From: an uncultured Niabella sp.
Lineage (GTDB): Bacteria > Bacteroidota > Bacteroidia > Chitinophagales > Chitinophagaceae
Reading direction: 5' to 3'
Length of the DNA: 64,000 bases
Assembly: GCA_934486785.1 (NCBI GenBank)
Contig: CAKSQK010000006.1
Location: 62,001 to 126,000, forward strand
Below are positions 26,064 through 33,768 of the stretch, piece after piece. The notes beneath the pieces were generated by a model. That model worked only from the letters and a program-made list of their open reading frames with translations, was not told where the DNA came from and made no database searches. A program made the position numbers and the translations under genes. The first letter of the stretch is position 1, and the number at the start of each line of letters is the position of its first letter.

Positions 26064-26869
26064 TGTATATATTTTTTAAGGTAATGAATACTTTTTTGCA
26101 CCCAGCGCTTTTCTTTTTTGATCGTTTGCCCCATATCTTCCTCGCGGTTCATCCAGGTTTCAAGCGTAGCCGTTTTGCATTTTTGCTGCCGGCTGCATTG
26201 TTGCAAAAGCCACGGAATATCCAGCATTCCTTCGCCTGCGGGCGTACCGGAAACAGTAAATCCCATTTTATGATCTACTCTTTTTATAGTAAAATCTTTT
26301 ATGTGCAAATTCACGGTGTAAGGCAGCAGCACGGGAAGAATTTCATAAATGCCTTCGCCTGCGCCCAAAGAGTTGGCGGTGTCTAAACAAATGCCCACAT
26401 ATTTTTCGTTGGTTTGACGAATGATATGCGCTAAATCTTTTGCTTTGAAGCGGTCATGATTTTCTATGGCAAGGCAAATGTTTTTTTGCTCTAATAGCGG
26501 CAGAAGCAATTTTATCACTGCAATTATTTCTTCAATATCCGGATGATAATCAACATCATCCATCACCACGCGCAAAAAAGGCGAAGAAAAGAATGCAGCA
26601 ATTTCTATGTATTGTTCAATATTTACCTTCGTGAGGCGGCGCGTGCCTGCCTGAATTTTTATGTCGCAGGCGGCAGCAAGCATTTTCAGATCGTGCATTT
26701 CTTCATCTTTCAGCAAATGCAAAGGCAAATTGTCTCCAAACTGTAGGTGCTTAATTTGATTTCGGCAGGTAAAAGCGATCAATTCTTTATACGTCAGGGG
26801 CGCATCCTGCAGCGAGCCTTCTATACCAATGTTCCAGGGAAAAGAATATGTGCTTAATCCTAAATTCAT
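26060..26869 (-). CDS. Sugar-phosphate isomerase/epimerase-fold TIM barrel, probable 3-oxo-isoapionate decarboxylase (OiaC-like)
   Basis: A metal-dependent TIM barrel of the AP-endonuclease-2/xylose-isomerase-like superfamily, about 269 residues from the ATG at 26869. An upstream in-frame ATG at 26896 would add nine residues. Likely metal ligands are Glu in LAIENHDRF, Asp in GICLDTANSLGAGEG, His in NLHIKDFTI and Glu in ATLETWMN. The STYSFPW start and KHLQFGDNLPLH segment fit this family. In the oxidative apiose route a protein of this fold decarboxylates 3-oxo-isoapionate to L-erythrulose. An isomerase role is the main alternative. It is transcribed divergently from the kinase gene. Confidence 0.68.
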   Translation of the reverse strand: MNLGLSTYSFPWNIGIEGSLQDAPLTYKELIAFTCRNQIKHLQFGDNLPLHLLKDEEMHDLKMLAAACDIKIQAGTRRLTKVNIEQYIEIAAFFSSPFLRVVMDDVDYHPDIEEIIAVIKLLLPLLEQKNICLAIENHDRFKAKDLAHIIRQTNEKYVGICLDTANSLGAGEGIYEILPVLLPYTVNLHIKDFTIKRVDHKMGFTVSGTPAGEGMLDIPWLLQQCSRQQKCKTATLETWMNREEDMGQTIKKEKRWVQKSIHYLKKYIQ

Positions 26870-27030
26870 GACCATTACCGCGTAAACGAAGTTCATTCAA
26901 AAATTTTTGTCGTTTGTTAACATTTTTATCAAATTATAGAACAATATTATCCTGTTATTCTTTTTTAATTAAAAAAACAGCTATATTAGAGGAACTAAAA
27001 AAACATCTTCATTATTCAATAAAACGATGC

Positions 27031-28518
27031 ATGCTGCTCCTTGGAATAGATATTGGCACCTCATCAGTAAAAGCAACTGTGATGGATGCAGCCTCTCAAG
27101 TAACGCTCTCTTCAGCTTCTTTTCCTGGCAGCGAAGCGGCAATTATAAGTTTGCAGACTGGCTGGGCTGAGCAGGATCCTGTAACATGGTGGACGTTTGC
27201 ACAACAGGCCATTTTGCAATGTCATTCACATAAAAAATATAACCCCAAAGAAATTGCAGCAATAGGTATTTCTTACCAGATGCATGGACTGGTTTTAACG
27301 GATGAGTCGGGTAAAGCTCTTAGAAATTCCATTATTTGGTGCGACAGCAGAGCGGTGGACATTGGACGAAAAGCATTTGCTGAAATTGGCGAAGAGAAAT
27401 GTTTGCGTTCTTTGCTAAATTCTCCCGGCAATTTTACTGCAAGCAAACTGGCATGGGTAAAGGAAAACGAACCAGAAATTTATAAGAAAATTCATAGAAT
27501 AATGCTGCCCGGTGACTACATTTCCATGAAATTTACAGGAAGCACTACCACAACCATTTCAGCTTTGTCGGAAGGCATTTTCTGGGACTTTCACACAAAT
27601 GCAATTTCCGAAGATGTGATGCAATATTTTGATTTTGATGCTGCGCACTTCCCTGAAATACGTCCTGTATTTTCCGTGCACGGAAAGCTATTAAAACCAG
27701 TTGCGCACGAACTTGGTTTAACACCACAAATCCCGGTGAGCTACAAGGCGGGCGACCAACCCAACAATGCGCTTGCGCTGAACGTGATGCAGCCCGGCGA
27801 AGTGGCTGCCACAGCCGGAACATCAGGCGTGATTTACGGCGTTTCGGATCAGTTGATTTTCGACAAAAAATCGCGCATCAATAATTTTGCGCACGTTAAT
27901 TATTGCAACAAAAATAAAAAAACAGGCGTTTTGCTTTGTTTAAACGGCACAGGTATTTTTTATAAATGGATAAAATCCATCATCGGTAAAGAAAAATCGT
28001 ATGAAGAAATCAATCGTATGGCTGCCGAAGTAGGCTCGGGCGCCAACGAGCTTTTTGCGCTGCCTTTCGGAAACGGAGCAGAAAGAATTTTAAACGATCG
28101 CTTCACCGGCGCACAATTTTTCGGCATTGATTTTAACGTGCACACTTCCTCTCATCTTCTGCGCGCGGCAATTGAAGGCATTGCTTTTTCTTTCAGATTC
28201 GGGCTTGATATGATGCGCGAAAACGGTATCAATCCAAAGATCATCAGGGCCGCACGGGCAAACATGTTTTTGAGTGATGTTTTTGCACAAGCATTTGCCA
28301 CCATTAATAATGTTGCGGTGGAATTTTACGAAGGCGACGGCAGTTATGGCGCGGCAATCGGCGCCGGCCTGGGGGCCGGTATTTACATAAATAGCGAAGA
28401 AGCTGCGAAAAACAGAAAGCCCGTAGGAGTTATTGAGCCGCAAAACGACGCAATGCTGAATGAAAAATATGAAAAATGGAAACAGGCGCTGGCAATGGCG
28501 CTTGAACTTGCAATGTAA
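27031..28518 (+). CDS. FGGY-family carbohydrate kinase (xylulokinase-like)
   Basis: ATP-dependent ketose kinase, about 495 residues from the ATG at 27031. The longer frame from 26914 adds 39 residues before the FGGY start LLLGIDIGTSSVKATVMD. Family blocks include GISYQMHGLVLTDESG, IIWCDSRAVD, SKLAWVKENEPEIYKKIHRIMLPGDYISMKFTG and the C-terminal GDGSYGAAIGAGLGAGIY. It most resembles xylulokinases. In this locus its likely job is phosphorylating the pathway ketose (L-erythrulose, or D-apulose if an isomerase route operates). It is divergent from the apnO/TIM-barrel pair across about 160 bp that probably hold both promoters. Confidence 0.88.
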   Translation: MLLLGIDIGTSSVKATVMDAASQVTLSSASFPGSEAAIISLQTGWAEQDPVTWWTFAQQAILQCHSHKKYNPKEIAAIGISYQMHGLVLTDESGKALRNSIIWCDSRAVDIGRKAFAEIGEEKCLRSLLNSPGNFTASKLAWVKENEPEIYKKIHRIMLPGDYISMKFTGSTTTTISALSEGIFWDFHTNAISEDVMQYFDFDAAHFPEIRPVFSVHGKLLKPVAHELGLTPQIPVSYKAGDQPNNALALNVMQPGEVAATAGTSGVIYGVSDQLIFDKKSRINNFAHVNYCNKNKKTGVLLCLNGTGIFYKWIKSIIGKEKSYEEINRMAAEVGSGANELFALPFGNGAERILNDRFTGAQFFGIDFNVHTSSHLLRAAIEGIAFSFRFGLDMMRENGINPKIIRAARANMFLSDVFAQAFATINNVAVEFYEGDGSYGAAIGAGLGAGIYINSEEAAKNRKPVGVIEPQNDAMLNEKYEKWKQALAMALELAM

Positions 28519-28543
28519 TTTCATAGAATAAAATCACTTGATT

Positions 28544-29437
28544 ATGACTATCCCGAAATACAGGTTGATTAACCCGCAAACCAACAGGTGCTTTGTTTTT
28601 AAGTGGGAACCGTTTGGGTTGAAAACCCTTTGGCATTATCATCCTGAGTTAGAAATGATTTTCTTTATCAAAGGTAAAACCAGCGCTGTGATCGGCAATG
28701 GATTTCAGGAGTTTGACGAAGGTGATCTGGTGCTGCTGGGAAAAGATTTTCCGCATGTTTTGCAGGAGCATATTACTTTTAAAAAAGAATTTCCCGATAT
28801 AGAACCTTTCGGGCTTATCATACAATTTACCGAAGAATTTTTGGGAATAGATTTTATTGAAAAAGCCGAACTGGAACCCATAAAAAAGCTTTTTTCTGAG
28901 GCGAGAAGAGGCATAAGGTTCGGCAAAAACATTACCGAAAAAGTGCGGCCGCAACTGCTGAATATGTATTTGTTGAACGATACCCGCAAATTGCTTTCGC
29001 TTATTGATATTCTTGCCACGCTGGGCGAAAGTAATGAATTTACTTATTTTTTAACTTCCAGCGAGTTTGATAATTATTGTCCGTTTGACGAAGACAGAAT
29101 GCAAAAAATCAACCAATACGTTTATGATCATTTTAAAGAAGAAATCACGCTGGAAAAAATTGCTTCGGTTTCTAACATGACTATTACTTCTTTTTGCAGG
29201 TATTTCAGGTCCAGAACTTTAAAAACCTTCACGCGTTTTTTAAATGAAGTAAGAATTGCTTATGCATGCAAATTGCTTAACGATGATAAATACTCCGTTA
29301 TGGATGTGTGTTTTCAATGCGGCTTCAACAGCTTGTCTTACTTCAACCGCCAATTTAAACTAATTATGAAAATGTCGCCGAGGCATTATAAAACCTGGAA
29401 GAAAAAAGCGCTGGAAAGCGAATTGGAAAACGCGTAA
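28544..29437 (+). CDS. AraC-family transcriptional regulator with cupin-like sensor domain
   Basis: A 297-residue regulator. The N-terminal cupin-like domain (HYHPELEMIFFIKGKTSAVIGNG, DLVLLGKDFPHVLQ) would sense a sugar ligand. The C-terminal pair of helix-turn-helix motifs spans about residues 195-290, with EITLEKIASVSNMTITSFCRYFRSRT and VMDVCFQCGFNSLSYFNRQFKLIMKMSPRHYK. It starts 25 bp after the kinase gene and is the last gene of the island, so it is the natural candidate to control the locus. Start ATG at 28544 is chosen over a TTG two codons upstream. Confidence 0.92.
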   Translation: MTIPKYRLINPQTNRCFVFKWEPFGLKTLWHYHPELEMIFFIKGKTSAVIGNGFQEFDEGDLVLLGKDFPHVLQEHITFKKEFPDIEPFGLIIQFTEEFLGIDFIEKAELEPIKKLFSEARRGIRFGKNITEKVRPQLLNMYLLNDTRKLLSLIDILATLGESNEFTYFLTSSEFDNYCPFDEDRMQKINQYVYDHFKEEITLEKIASVSNMTITSFCRYFRSRTLKTFTRFLNEVRIAYACKLLNDDKYSVMDVCFQCGFNSLSYFNRQFKLIMKMSPRHYKTWKKKALESELENA

Positions 29438-29635
29438 AAATATTTTTTGCACAGTGTAATATGTATTTACAGTTGAACAACGGTAAACAGGAGCAGGTAT
29501 GAATTATTCATTTTAAAAACTTACCGTGAAAACCCTGATATGCTACTTGCTTTAGCTTGTCTTTCTTAAAATCAACCAATATAGCCTATCACCGTCACAG
29601 AAGTATTGCAGGTTTTTTGGTATGCTCATTTCAAT
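29438..29635. other. Intergenic right shoulder of the island, no gene seen
   Basis: About 200 AT-rich bases between the AraC gene and the right ftsZ-tail repeat. I see no reading frame of interest, no recombinase fragment and no inverted repeat matching the left shoulder. Confidence 0.5.
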
Positions 29636-29769
29636 ATACCATCAACACTTTTCTCGACGGTAAAAAACCAGATTGACCCCTATGGAAATTCTAAACCTCG
29701 TTCGGAGGATTTGGGTGTATAGTTTTATAGTTGTTACCCCTGCAAATTTTGCAGGGGTTTTTTTATTGG
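29636..29769 (+). repeat. Right copy of the ftsZ-tail direct repeat (orphan ftsZ 3' end plus terminator)
   Basis: This 134-bp segment repeats 10771-10903 in the same orientation. It encodes the ftsZ C-terminal residues NTINTFLDGKKPD and the stop, without any ftsZ body upstream, then the same 3' untranslated stretch and terminator. The only coding difference is a synonymous leucine codon. It is followed by the promoter of the next chromosomal gene, so it probably represents the displaced original end of ftsZ. See the findings for how this marks island insertion. Confidence 0.93.
29736..29764 (+). terminator. Rho-independent terminator in the right repeat copy
   Basis: An 11-bp perfect stem (ACCCCTGCAAA with TTTGCAGGGGT) around a single T, followed by a T-tract. 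It is the duplicate of the ftsZ terminator and now shields the downstream gene from readthrough out of the island. Confidence 0.85.
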
Positions 29770-29828
29770 CCGCGGTCATACGTTTGCACACTGTGGAGAA
29801 TTAGCCACTGCATTCCTGCCGTATGCAT

Positions 29829-29836
29829 TATCTTTG
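29829..29836 (+). promoter_or_regulatory. Candidate -7 box for the serine-palmitoyltransferase-like gene
   Basis: TATCTTTG matches TAnnTTTG and lies 22 bp before the ATG at 29859, giving a short leader. A clear -33 TTTG at the usual spacing is not seen. Confidence 0.5.
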
Positions 29837-29858
29837 CCGGAATTTAAAATTGTGATTT

Positions 29859-31118
29859 ATGGCAGATATTTTTGAAAGGTTATTGAAGAATTATGGCCCT
29901 ATTGGCCAGCACAGAGAGCGTGCGCACGGCTATTTTGCTTTTCCCAAACTGGAAGGAGAAATTGGAAGCCGCATGAAATTTCGCGGGCATGATGTGATCG
30001 TTTGGAGCCTGAATAACTACCTGGGTCTGGCCAACCATCCTGAAGTAAGAAAAGCGGATGCAGATGCTGCGCGTGAGTACGGCCTGGCATTGCCCATGGG
30101 CGCCCGCATGATGAGCGGTAACAGTAATTTACACGAAAAATTAGAAGCCGAGCTTGCGGCATTTGAAGGAAAGGAAGACGCGATACTGCTGAACTTTGGC
30201 TACCAGGGTATGGTAAGCATTATTGATGTGCTGTGCAGCCGCCATGATGTGATTGTATACGATGCCGAAAGCCACGCCTGCATTATTGACGGGCTGCGGC
30301 TTCACCCCGGCCACCGCTTTGTTTTTAAACACAACGATATTGAAGATTTTCAAAAACAAATGGACAGGGCTACCGCACTTGTTGAAAAACAAAAATCGGG
30401 CGGTATACTGGTGATTACCGAAGGTGTATTTGGCATGGCCGGCGACCAGGGAAAATTAAAAGAAATTGCAGAATTGAAAAGCAAATACAATTTCAGGCTG
30501 CTGGTAGACGATGCCCACGGTTTTGGCACACTTGGCAAAACCGGCGCCGGAGCGGGAGAAGAGCAGGGCGTTCAGGATCAGATAGACCTTTACTTTTCAA
30601 CCTTTGCAAAGTCCATGGCATCCATCGGTGCATTTGTGGCCGGCGATCATAAGATCATTGATTACATCCGCTACAACATCCGCAGCCAGATATTTGCCAA
30701 AAGCCTGCCCATGCCATTGGTAATTGGCAATTTAAAAAGGCTGGAATTATTAAGAACGCAGCCACAGCTAAAAGACAAGCTTTGGGAAAATGCTTTAAAG
30801 CTTCAAAACGGTTTAAAACAAAGAGGGTTTGACATTGGTAAAACCGACTCTGTAGTAACGCCGGTTTATATGAAAGGCGGGGTGGAAGAAGCCACGGCTA
30901 TGGTGATGGATCTTAGGGAAAATTACAAGGTATTCTGCTCAATTGTCGTATACCCTGTAATTCCAAAAGGGCATATTATTTACAGGCTCATACCTACGGC
31001 AGCCCATACCGATGAGGATATTGAAACCACTTTAAAAGCCTTTACGGCTGTAAAAGAAAAGCTGGATGCCGGCGCTTACAAAGTAGAAGCCATACCTGAT
31101 ATGGCTGACCAGCGATAG
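29859..31118 (+). CDS. Alpha-oxoamine synthase family PLP enzyme, probable serine palmitoyltransferase
   Basis: PLP-dependent enzyme condensing an amino acid with an acyl-CoA, 419 residues. Visible are SLNNYLGLANHPEV near the start, SGNSNLHEKLEAELAAFEGKEDA, the stacking histidine in YDAESHACIIDG, the PLP-binding aspartate in VDDAHGFGTLG and the Schiff-base lysine in YFSTFAKSMASIGAF. Bacteroidota use serine palmitoyltransferase of this family for sphingolipids, and the sequence resembles that branch more than BioF or Kbl. The distinction is by eye only. It is the first normal gene to the right of the island, with its own promoter box and a terminator behind it. Confidence 0.82.
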   Translation: MADIFERLLKNYGPIGQHRERAHGYFAFPKLEGEIGSRMKFRGHDVIVWSLNNYLGLANHPEVRKADADAAREYGLALPMGARMMSGNSNLHEKLEAELAAFEGKEDAILLNFGYQGMVSIIDVLCSRHDVIVYDAESHACIIDGLRLHPGHRFVFKHNDIEDFQKQMDRATALVEKQKSGGILVITEGVFGMAGDQGKLKEIAELKSKYNFRLLVDDAHGFGTLGKTGAGAGEEQGVQDQIDLYFSTFAKSMASIGAFVAGDHKIIDYIRYNIRSQIFAKSLPMPLVIGNLKRLELLRTQPQLKDKLWENALKLQNGLKQRGFDIGKTDSVVTPVYMKGGVEEATAMVMDLRENYKVFCSIVVYPVIPKGHIIYRLIPTAAHTDEDIETTLKAFTAVKEKLDAGAYKVEAIPDMADQR

Positions 31119-31140
31119 AGCTTTAGGTATAAAATAACAA

Positions 31141-31164
31141 GAACCCCGTAGCAATACGGGGTTC
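31141..31164. terminator. Bidirectional GNRA-loop terminator
   Basis: A 10-bp perfect stem (GAACCCCGTA with TACGGGGTTC) closed by a GCAA tetraloop lies between the converging genes ending at 31118 and 31189. It can serve both strands; T-rich sequence follows on the plus strand. Confidence 0.88.
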
Positions 31165-31188
31165 TCTATTTAGTGTTTTGTTTAAGCC

Positions 31189-31593
31189 TTATTTTACCCT
31201 GCTAACTGCAACTTCGTCGTAGATCTTTTTGGTTTTATTGATCTCGTACACACGGGTTGAGTTATCTGCCACATTCCTTACTTCAAAAGTTAAAGAATAC
31301 TCGTAAGAAGGAATTTCGTTGAATTGGTAGTTGCGCACAATTTCTTTTCCTGAAACTCTTTCAGTATATAATATATCACCGGCTTGATCTTTAATAGTTA
31401 CCATGTAAGTTGCTGCTGCATCGTTGTTCAGCGTAAGGCGGTAAACGGGCAGGTCATTTTTATTACCTACATAGCGAACTTCCTGAGGCGCTTCTTTGTC
31501 ATTAACGGGCTCATTTGCAAAAGCAGTACCTGTAGTAAAAATGGTTGCCAGCGCCAGCGCCATAAACTTCATTCTTGTCGTCATAGTTTTCAT
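31189..31593 (-). CDS. Small secreted protein of unknown function
   Basis: A 134-residue exported protein. The ATG at 31593 gives the signal peptide MKTMTTRMKFMALALATIFTTGTAFA; the longer frame from 31662 adds 23 unrelated residues. The mature part appears all-beta (RLTLNNDAAATYMVTIKDQAGDILYTERVSGKEIVRNYQFNEIP), with alternating hydrophobic residues like a single immunoglobulin-like or C-terminal-sorting-type fold. I recognise no named family and no catalytic residues. It has its own promoter with a leader of roughly 175 nt and ends at the shared terminator. Confidence 0.8.
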   Translation of the reverse strand: MKTMTTRMKFMALALATIFTTGTAFANEPVNDKEAPQEVRYVGNKNDLPVYRLTLNNDAAATYMVTIKDQAGDILYTERVSGKEIVRNYQFNEIPSYEYSLTFEVRNVADNSTRVYEINKTKKIYDEVAVSRVK

Positions 31594-31776
31594 AATTAAG
31601 ATTTTAAATTTTTGTTTTGTCTTAAAATAATTTTTCCTTTCGTGTTTATTCAAACACCCCACAATTTTTTTTGTGCAAGAAAACGCTAAAACGGCAGCAA
31701 AAGCAGGCAGGCAATACAGGTTAACTTCAAGGCCTTAAAGGTGCGTGTAAACACCTTTTTTGATTGGTTGACAGGG

Positions 31777-31808
31777 CAAAAGTAAGGCTGAAACAATGCG
31801 CAGGCAAA
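31777..31808 (-). promoter_or_regulatory. Complete Bacteroidota-type promoter for the small secreted protein gene
   Basis: On the minus strand a TTTG -33 box (31805-31808) is separated by 20 nt from TACTTTTG, a full match to TAnnTTTG (31777-31784). Transcription would begin near 31770, leaving a leader of about 175 nt before the ATG at 31593. This is the best two-box promoter found in the window. Confidence 0.6.
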
Positions 31809-31944
31809 CCATTCTTTTATACCGTGGCTGATGCTTAAAAGCCATTAAAAAAGCATAACGTATTGATTATGTGCCTGTTTGAAATTTTATCGGTATGATG
31901 CCCAACTTCCCATAAGTGCGCATCTTACCTGTTCTATACCAATG

Positions 31945-31972
31945 AAAAACCCCGTCTTACGACAGGGTTTTG
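31945..31972 (-). terminator. Terminator of the gld/outer-membrane protein operon
   Basis: A stem of 7 bp (AAAACCC with GGGTTTT) continues through one mismatch into three more pairs and a TTAC loop. It lies 30 bp beyond the stop of the minus-strand outer-membrane protein gene and resembles other hairpins in this genome. Confidence 0.7.
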
Positions 31973-32001
31973 TACTATTTGAAGTCAATTGTATGAGCAA
32001 A

Positions 32002-32658
32002 TTACCAAAGCGTGTTTTGCTTTTGCAATTTGTAGGATAAGCCCAGGCCTAATGTAAAATATTTGTTGACGTTGTTGGTTGCCGGATAATTGTCTAAGTT
32101 CTTATTAAAAAGTCGCACAGTTCCGTCAAACAGCAATTGAGTGCGTGGCCCCACGCTGTATTTAATACCGCCGCCAACAGGCAGCACAAAACCCATCAGG
32201 TCAGATGACGCTTTGTTTCCCATGCTTGAGTTATAGTTCAGCAGCGAGTAAAAGCCCGGGCCTGTGGCAATGTATGGCGAAAACCTGTTTGTATTCATAT
32301 TCAAAAAATCATATTCCGCCCTTATTGAAAACTCTACAATATTGGCACTAAAACTCCCCTGTGCCCCGGTAGTTTGTACATCAGTGTTGTCACCTTTTAA
32401 CTGGCCACCCATTAATGCCGCTTTTAAATTCAAATTTTTTACCAGGCTGATGTTGGGCACGTAAAACACAGTTGCTCCCCACGATGCAAAAGTTGATGTA
32501 GAAGCATCTACACTATACCTGCCATTGTAAAAAAGCGCGCCGGCAGTAACACCAATCTGGCTATTGTTTGAAACATGCTGCGCCTGCGCCGCGTTTTGGG
32601 CAAGTATACAAAACAATACAAAAAACAAGGCCTTAGCTGTTAAGAAGTTTTTTTTCAT
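32002..32658 (-). CDS. PorT-like/OmpA-type outer-membrane beta-barrel protein
   Basis: A protein of about 218 residues from the ATG at 32658, which starts directly at the signal peptide MKKNFLTAKALFFVLFCILAQNAAQAQ. The mature part has alternating short beta strands (IGVTAGALFYNGRYSVD, FSIRAEYDFLNMNTNRFSPYIATGPGFYSLL, VLPVGGGIKYSVGPRTQLLFDGTVRLF) and ends in YFTLGLGLSYKLQKQNTLW, typical of an eight-stranded outer-membrane barrel. It lies about 40 bp downstream of gldN in the same direction, suggesting a link to type IX secretion, although barrels of this type are common and unspecific. Confidence 0.83.
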   Translation of the reverse strand: MKKNFLTAKALFFVLFCILAQNAAQAQHVSNNSQIGVTAGALFYNGRYSVDASTSTFASWGATVFYVPNISLVKNLNLKAALMGGQLKGDNTDVQTTGAQGSFSANIVEFSIRAEYDFLNMNTNRFSPYIATGPGFYSLLNYNSSMGNKASSDLMGFVLPVGGGIKYSVGPRTQLLFDGTVRLFNKNLDNYPATNNVNKYFTLGLGLSYKLQKQNTLW

Positions 32659-32696
32659 ATTAGTAAGGTTTAAAATTACATGCAAATTACTGCTTA

Positions 32697-33746
32697 TTAA
32701 TTACCGGTGGTCCACAGCCTTTCGCTTAAGCGCGTTAGTTGTTGTTCTATCACACTGGCCTGCTCGGCAGTTAGAGGCGTATTGTTAAAACCATTTTCTG
32801 CGTCTAACGAAGATTTGATGATCGTACTTTCAAACAACCTGTCTTCAAAAACTTCTTCCCAGGTAACGCTGCCGCCCATTTTTAGCGGATTGGTAATGCT
32901 GTTGCGCACCAGTGTTTTCCTCAGGTCAGGATAATAGATCCAAAACACCGCGTGCTCACTGTTGTCCATTACATAACCATCAGAGGTTACATAATTGGCC
33001 AGTGGCGCTATACCTAAAATCCTCACATACGTTTTGCCATCTCTTTTGTTAAACAGCCATTCTTCTTTTAGCCTGAACTTATAAACAGAATCTGCTGAGA
33101 CATTTTTGCTTCTCACCTGGTAGCCCACAATGTTTCCGTCAAGATCATACTTGGCCGATGTGTCTTTCCCTCCGCCAAAGCCAGACACGGCTTCATCAAA
33201 AGTGATGGGTGTTGTAAAGCGGTCGTCTATATTGCTAAAAGCCTGTACACTGTCTTCTAAAATGGCTTTCAGCATCAGGTTGATCAGCCTTGAATTATCG
33301 CCACCCTCAATATCTTTATTATAAAAATACACGGCATTTTTTTGCGTGCGTGCATCAATGGTGCGCCAAACCCTTACCCTGAAAAGGGCGTCGGCAGAAT
33401 AAAGCGCTGTGTAAGGAAGCGGAACTGCCGAGCTGTCGGTATTGTCATCTTCCAGGATATTGTCTTTTCTTAAAGATGGCTTTACGGTGCCAAACAATGC
33501 GCCTTCGGCATCTTCTTCAATCACTTCTACAGGCAGGTTGGCTTCAGCCGGTGCATTGGCAGCCGGCCTTGCTGTTGGCGTTTTGCTGGTATCTGCACGG
33601 GTGGTTGTTTTTTTGGTTTCACTGGCCGGGGTGCGCGAAGGTGTATCATACGCGCTTCTGGGTGCTCTTTGTGCAGAAGTAATAAAGCTTACTGCCAGCA
33701 ACAGCATCAGGCAAAAACTGAATTGTAAAAGAGTACTATTTTTCAT
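32697..33746 (-). CDS. gldN: Gliding motility / type IX secretion protein GldN
   Basis: Periplasmic component of the type IX secretion machinery; with GldK it forms the large ring under the outer membrane. The 349-residue protein has a signal peptide ending in ITSAQ, then a low-complexity Thr/Ala/Pro linker (residues 28-75), then the conserved GldN domain with RVRVWRTIDARTQKNAVYFYNKD, FRLKEEWLFNKRDGKTYVRILGIAPL and FWIYYPDLRKTLVRN. It is the last gld gene of the cluster, 22 bp after gldM. Family, order and length all agree. Confidence 0.94.
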   Translation of the reverse strand: MKNSTLLQFSFCLMLLLAVSFITSAQRAPRSAYDTPSRTPASETKKTTTRADTSKTPTARPAANAPAEANLPVEVIEEDAEGALFGTVKPSLRKDNILEDDNTDSSAVPLPYTALYSADALFRVRVWRTIDARTQKNAVYFYNKDIEGGDNSRLINLMLKAILEDSVQAFSNIDDRFTTPITFDEAVSGFGGGKDTSAKYDLDGNIVGYQVRSKNVSADSVYKFRLKEEWLFNKRDGKTYVRILGIAPLANYVTSDGYVMDNSEHAVFWIYYPDLRKTLVRNSITNPLKMGGSVTWEEVFEDRLFESTIIKSSLDAENGFNNTPLTAEQASVIEQQLTRLSERLWTTGN

Positions 33747-33768
33747 ACACTGATCGGATTAATTTTTT

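Noticed and set aside
10904..29635. Prophage or transposon explanation for the island
   Set aside because: No phage structural gene, integrase, transposase or terminal inverted repeats were seen; only the direct repeat of the ftsZ end marks the borders.
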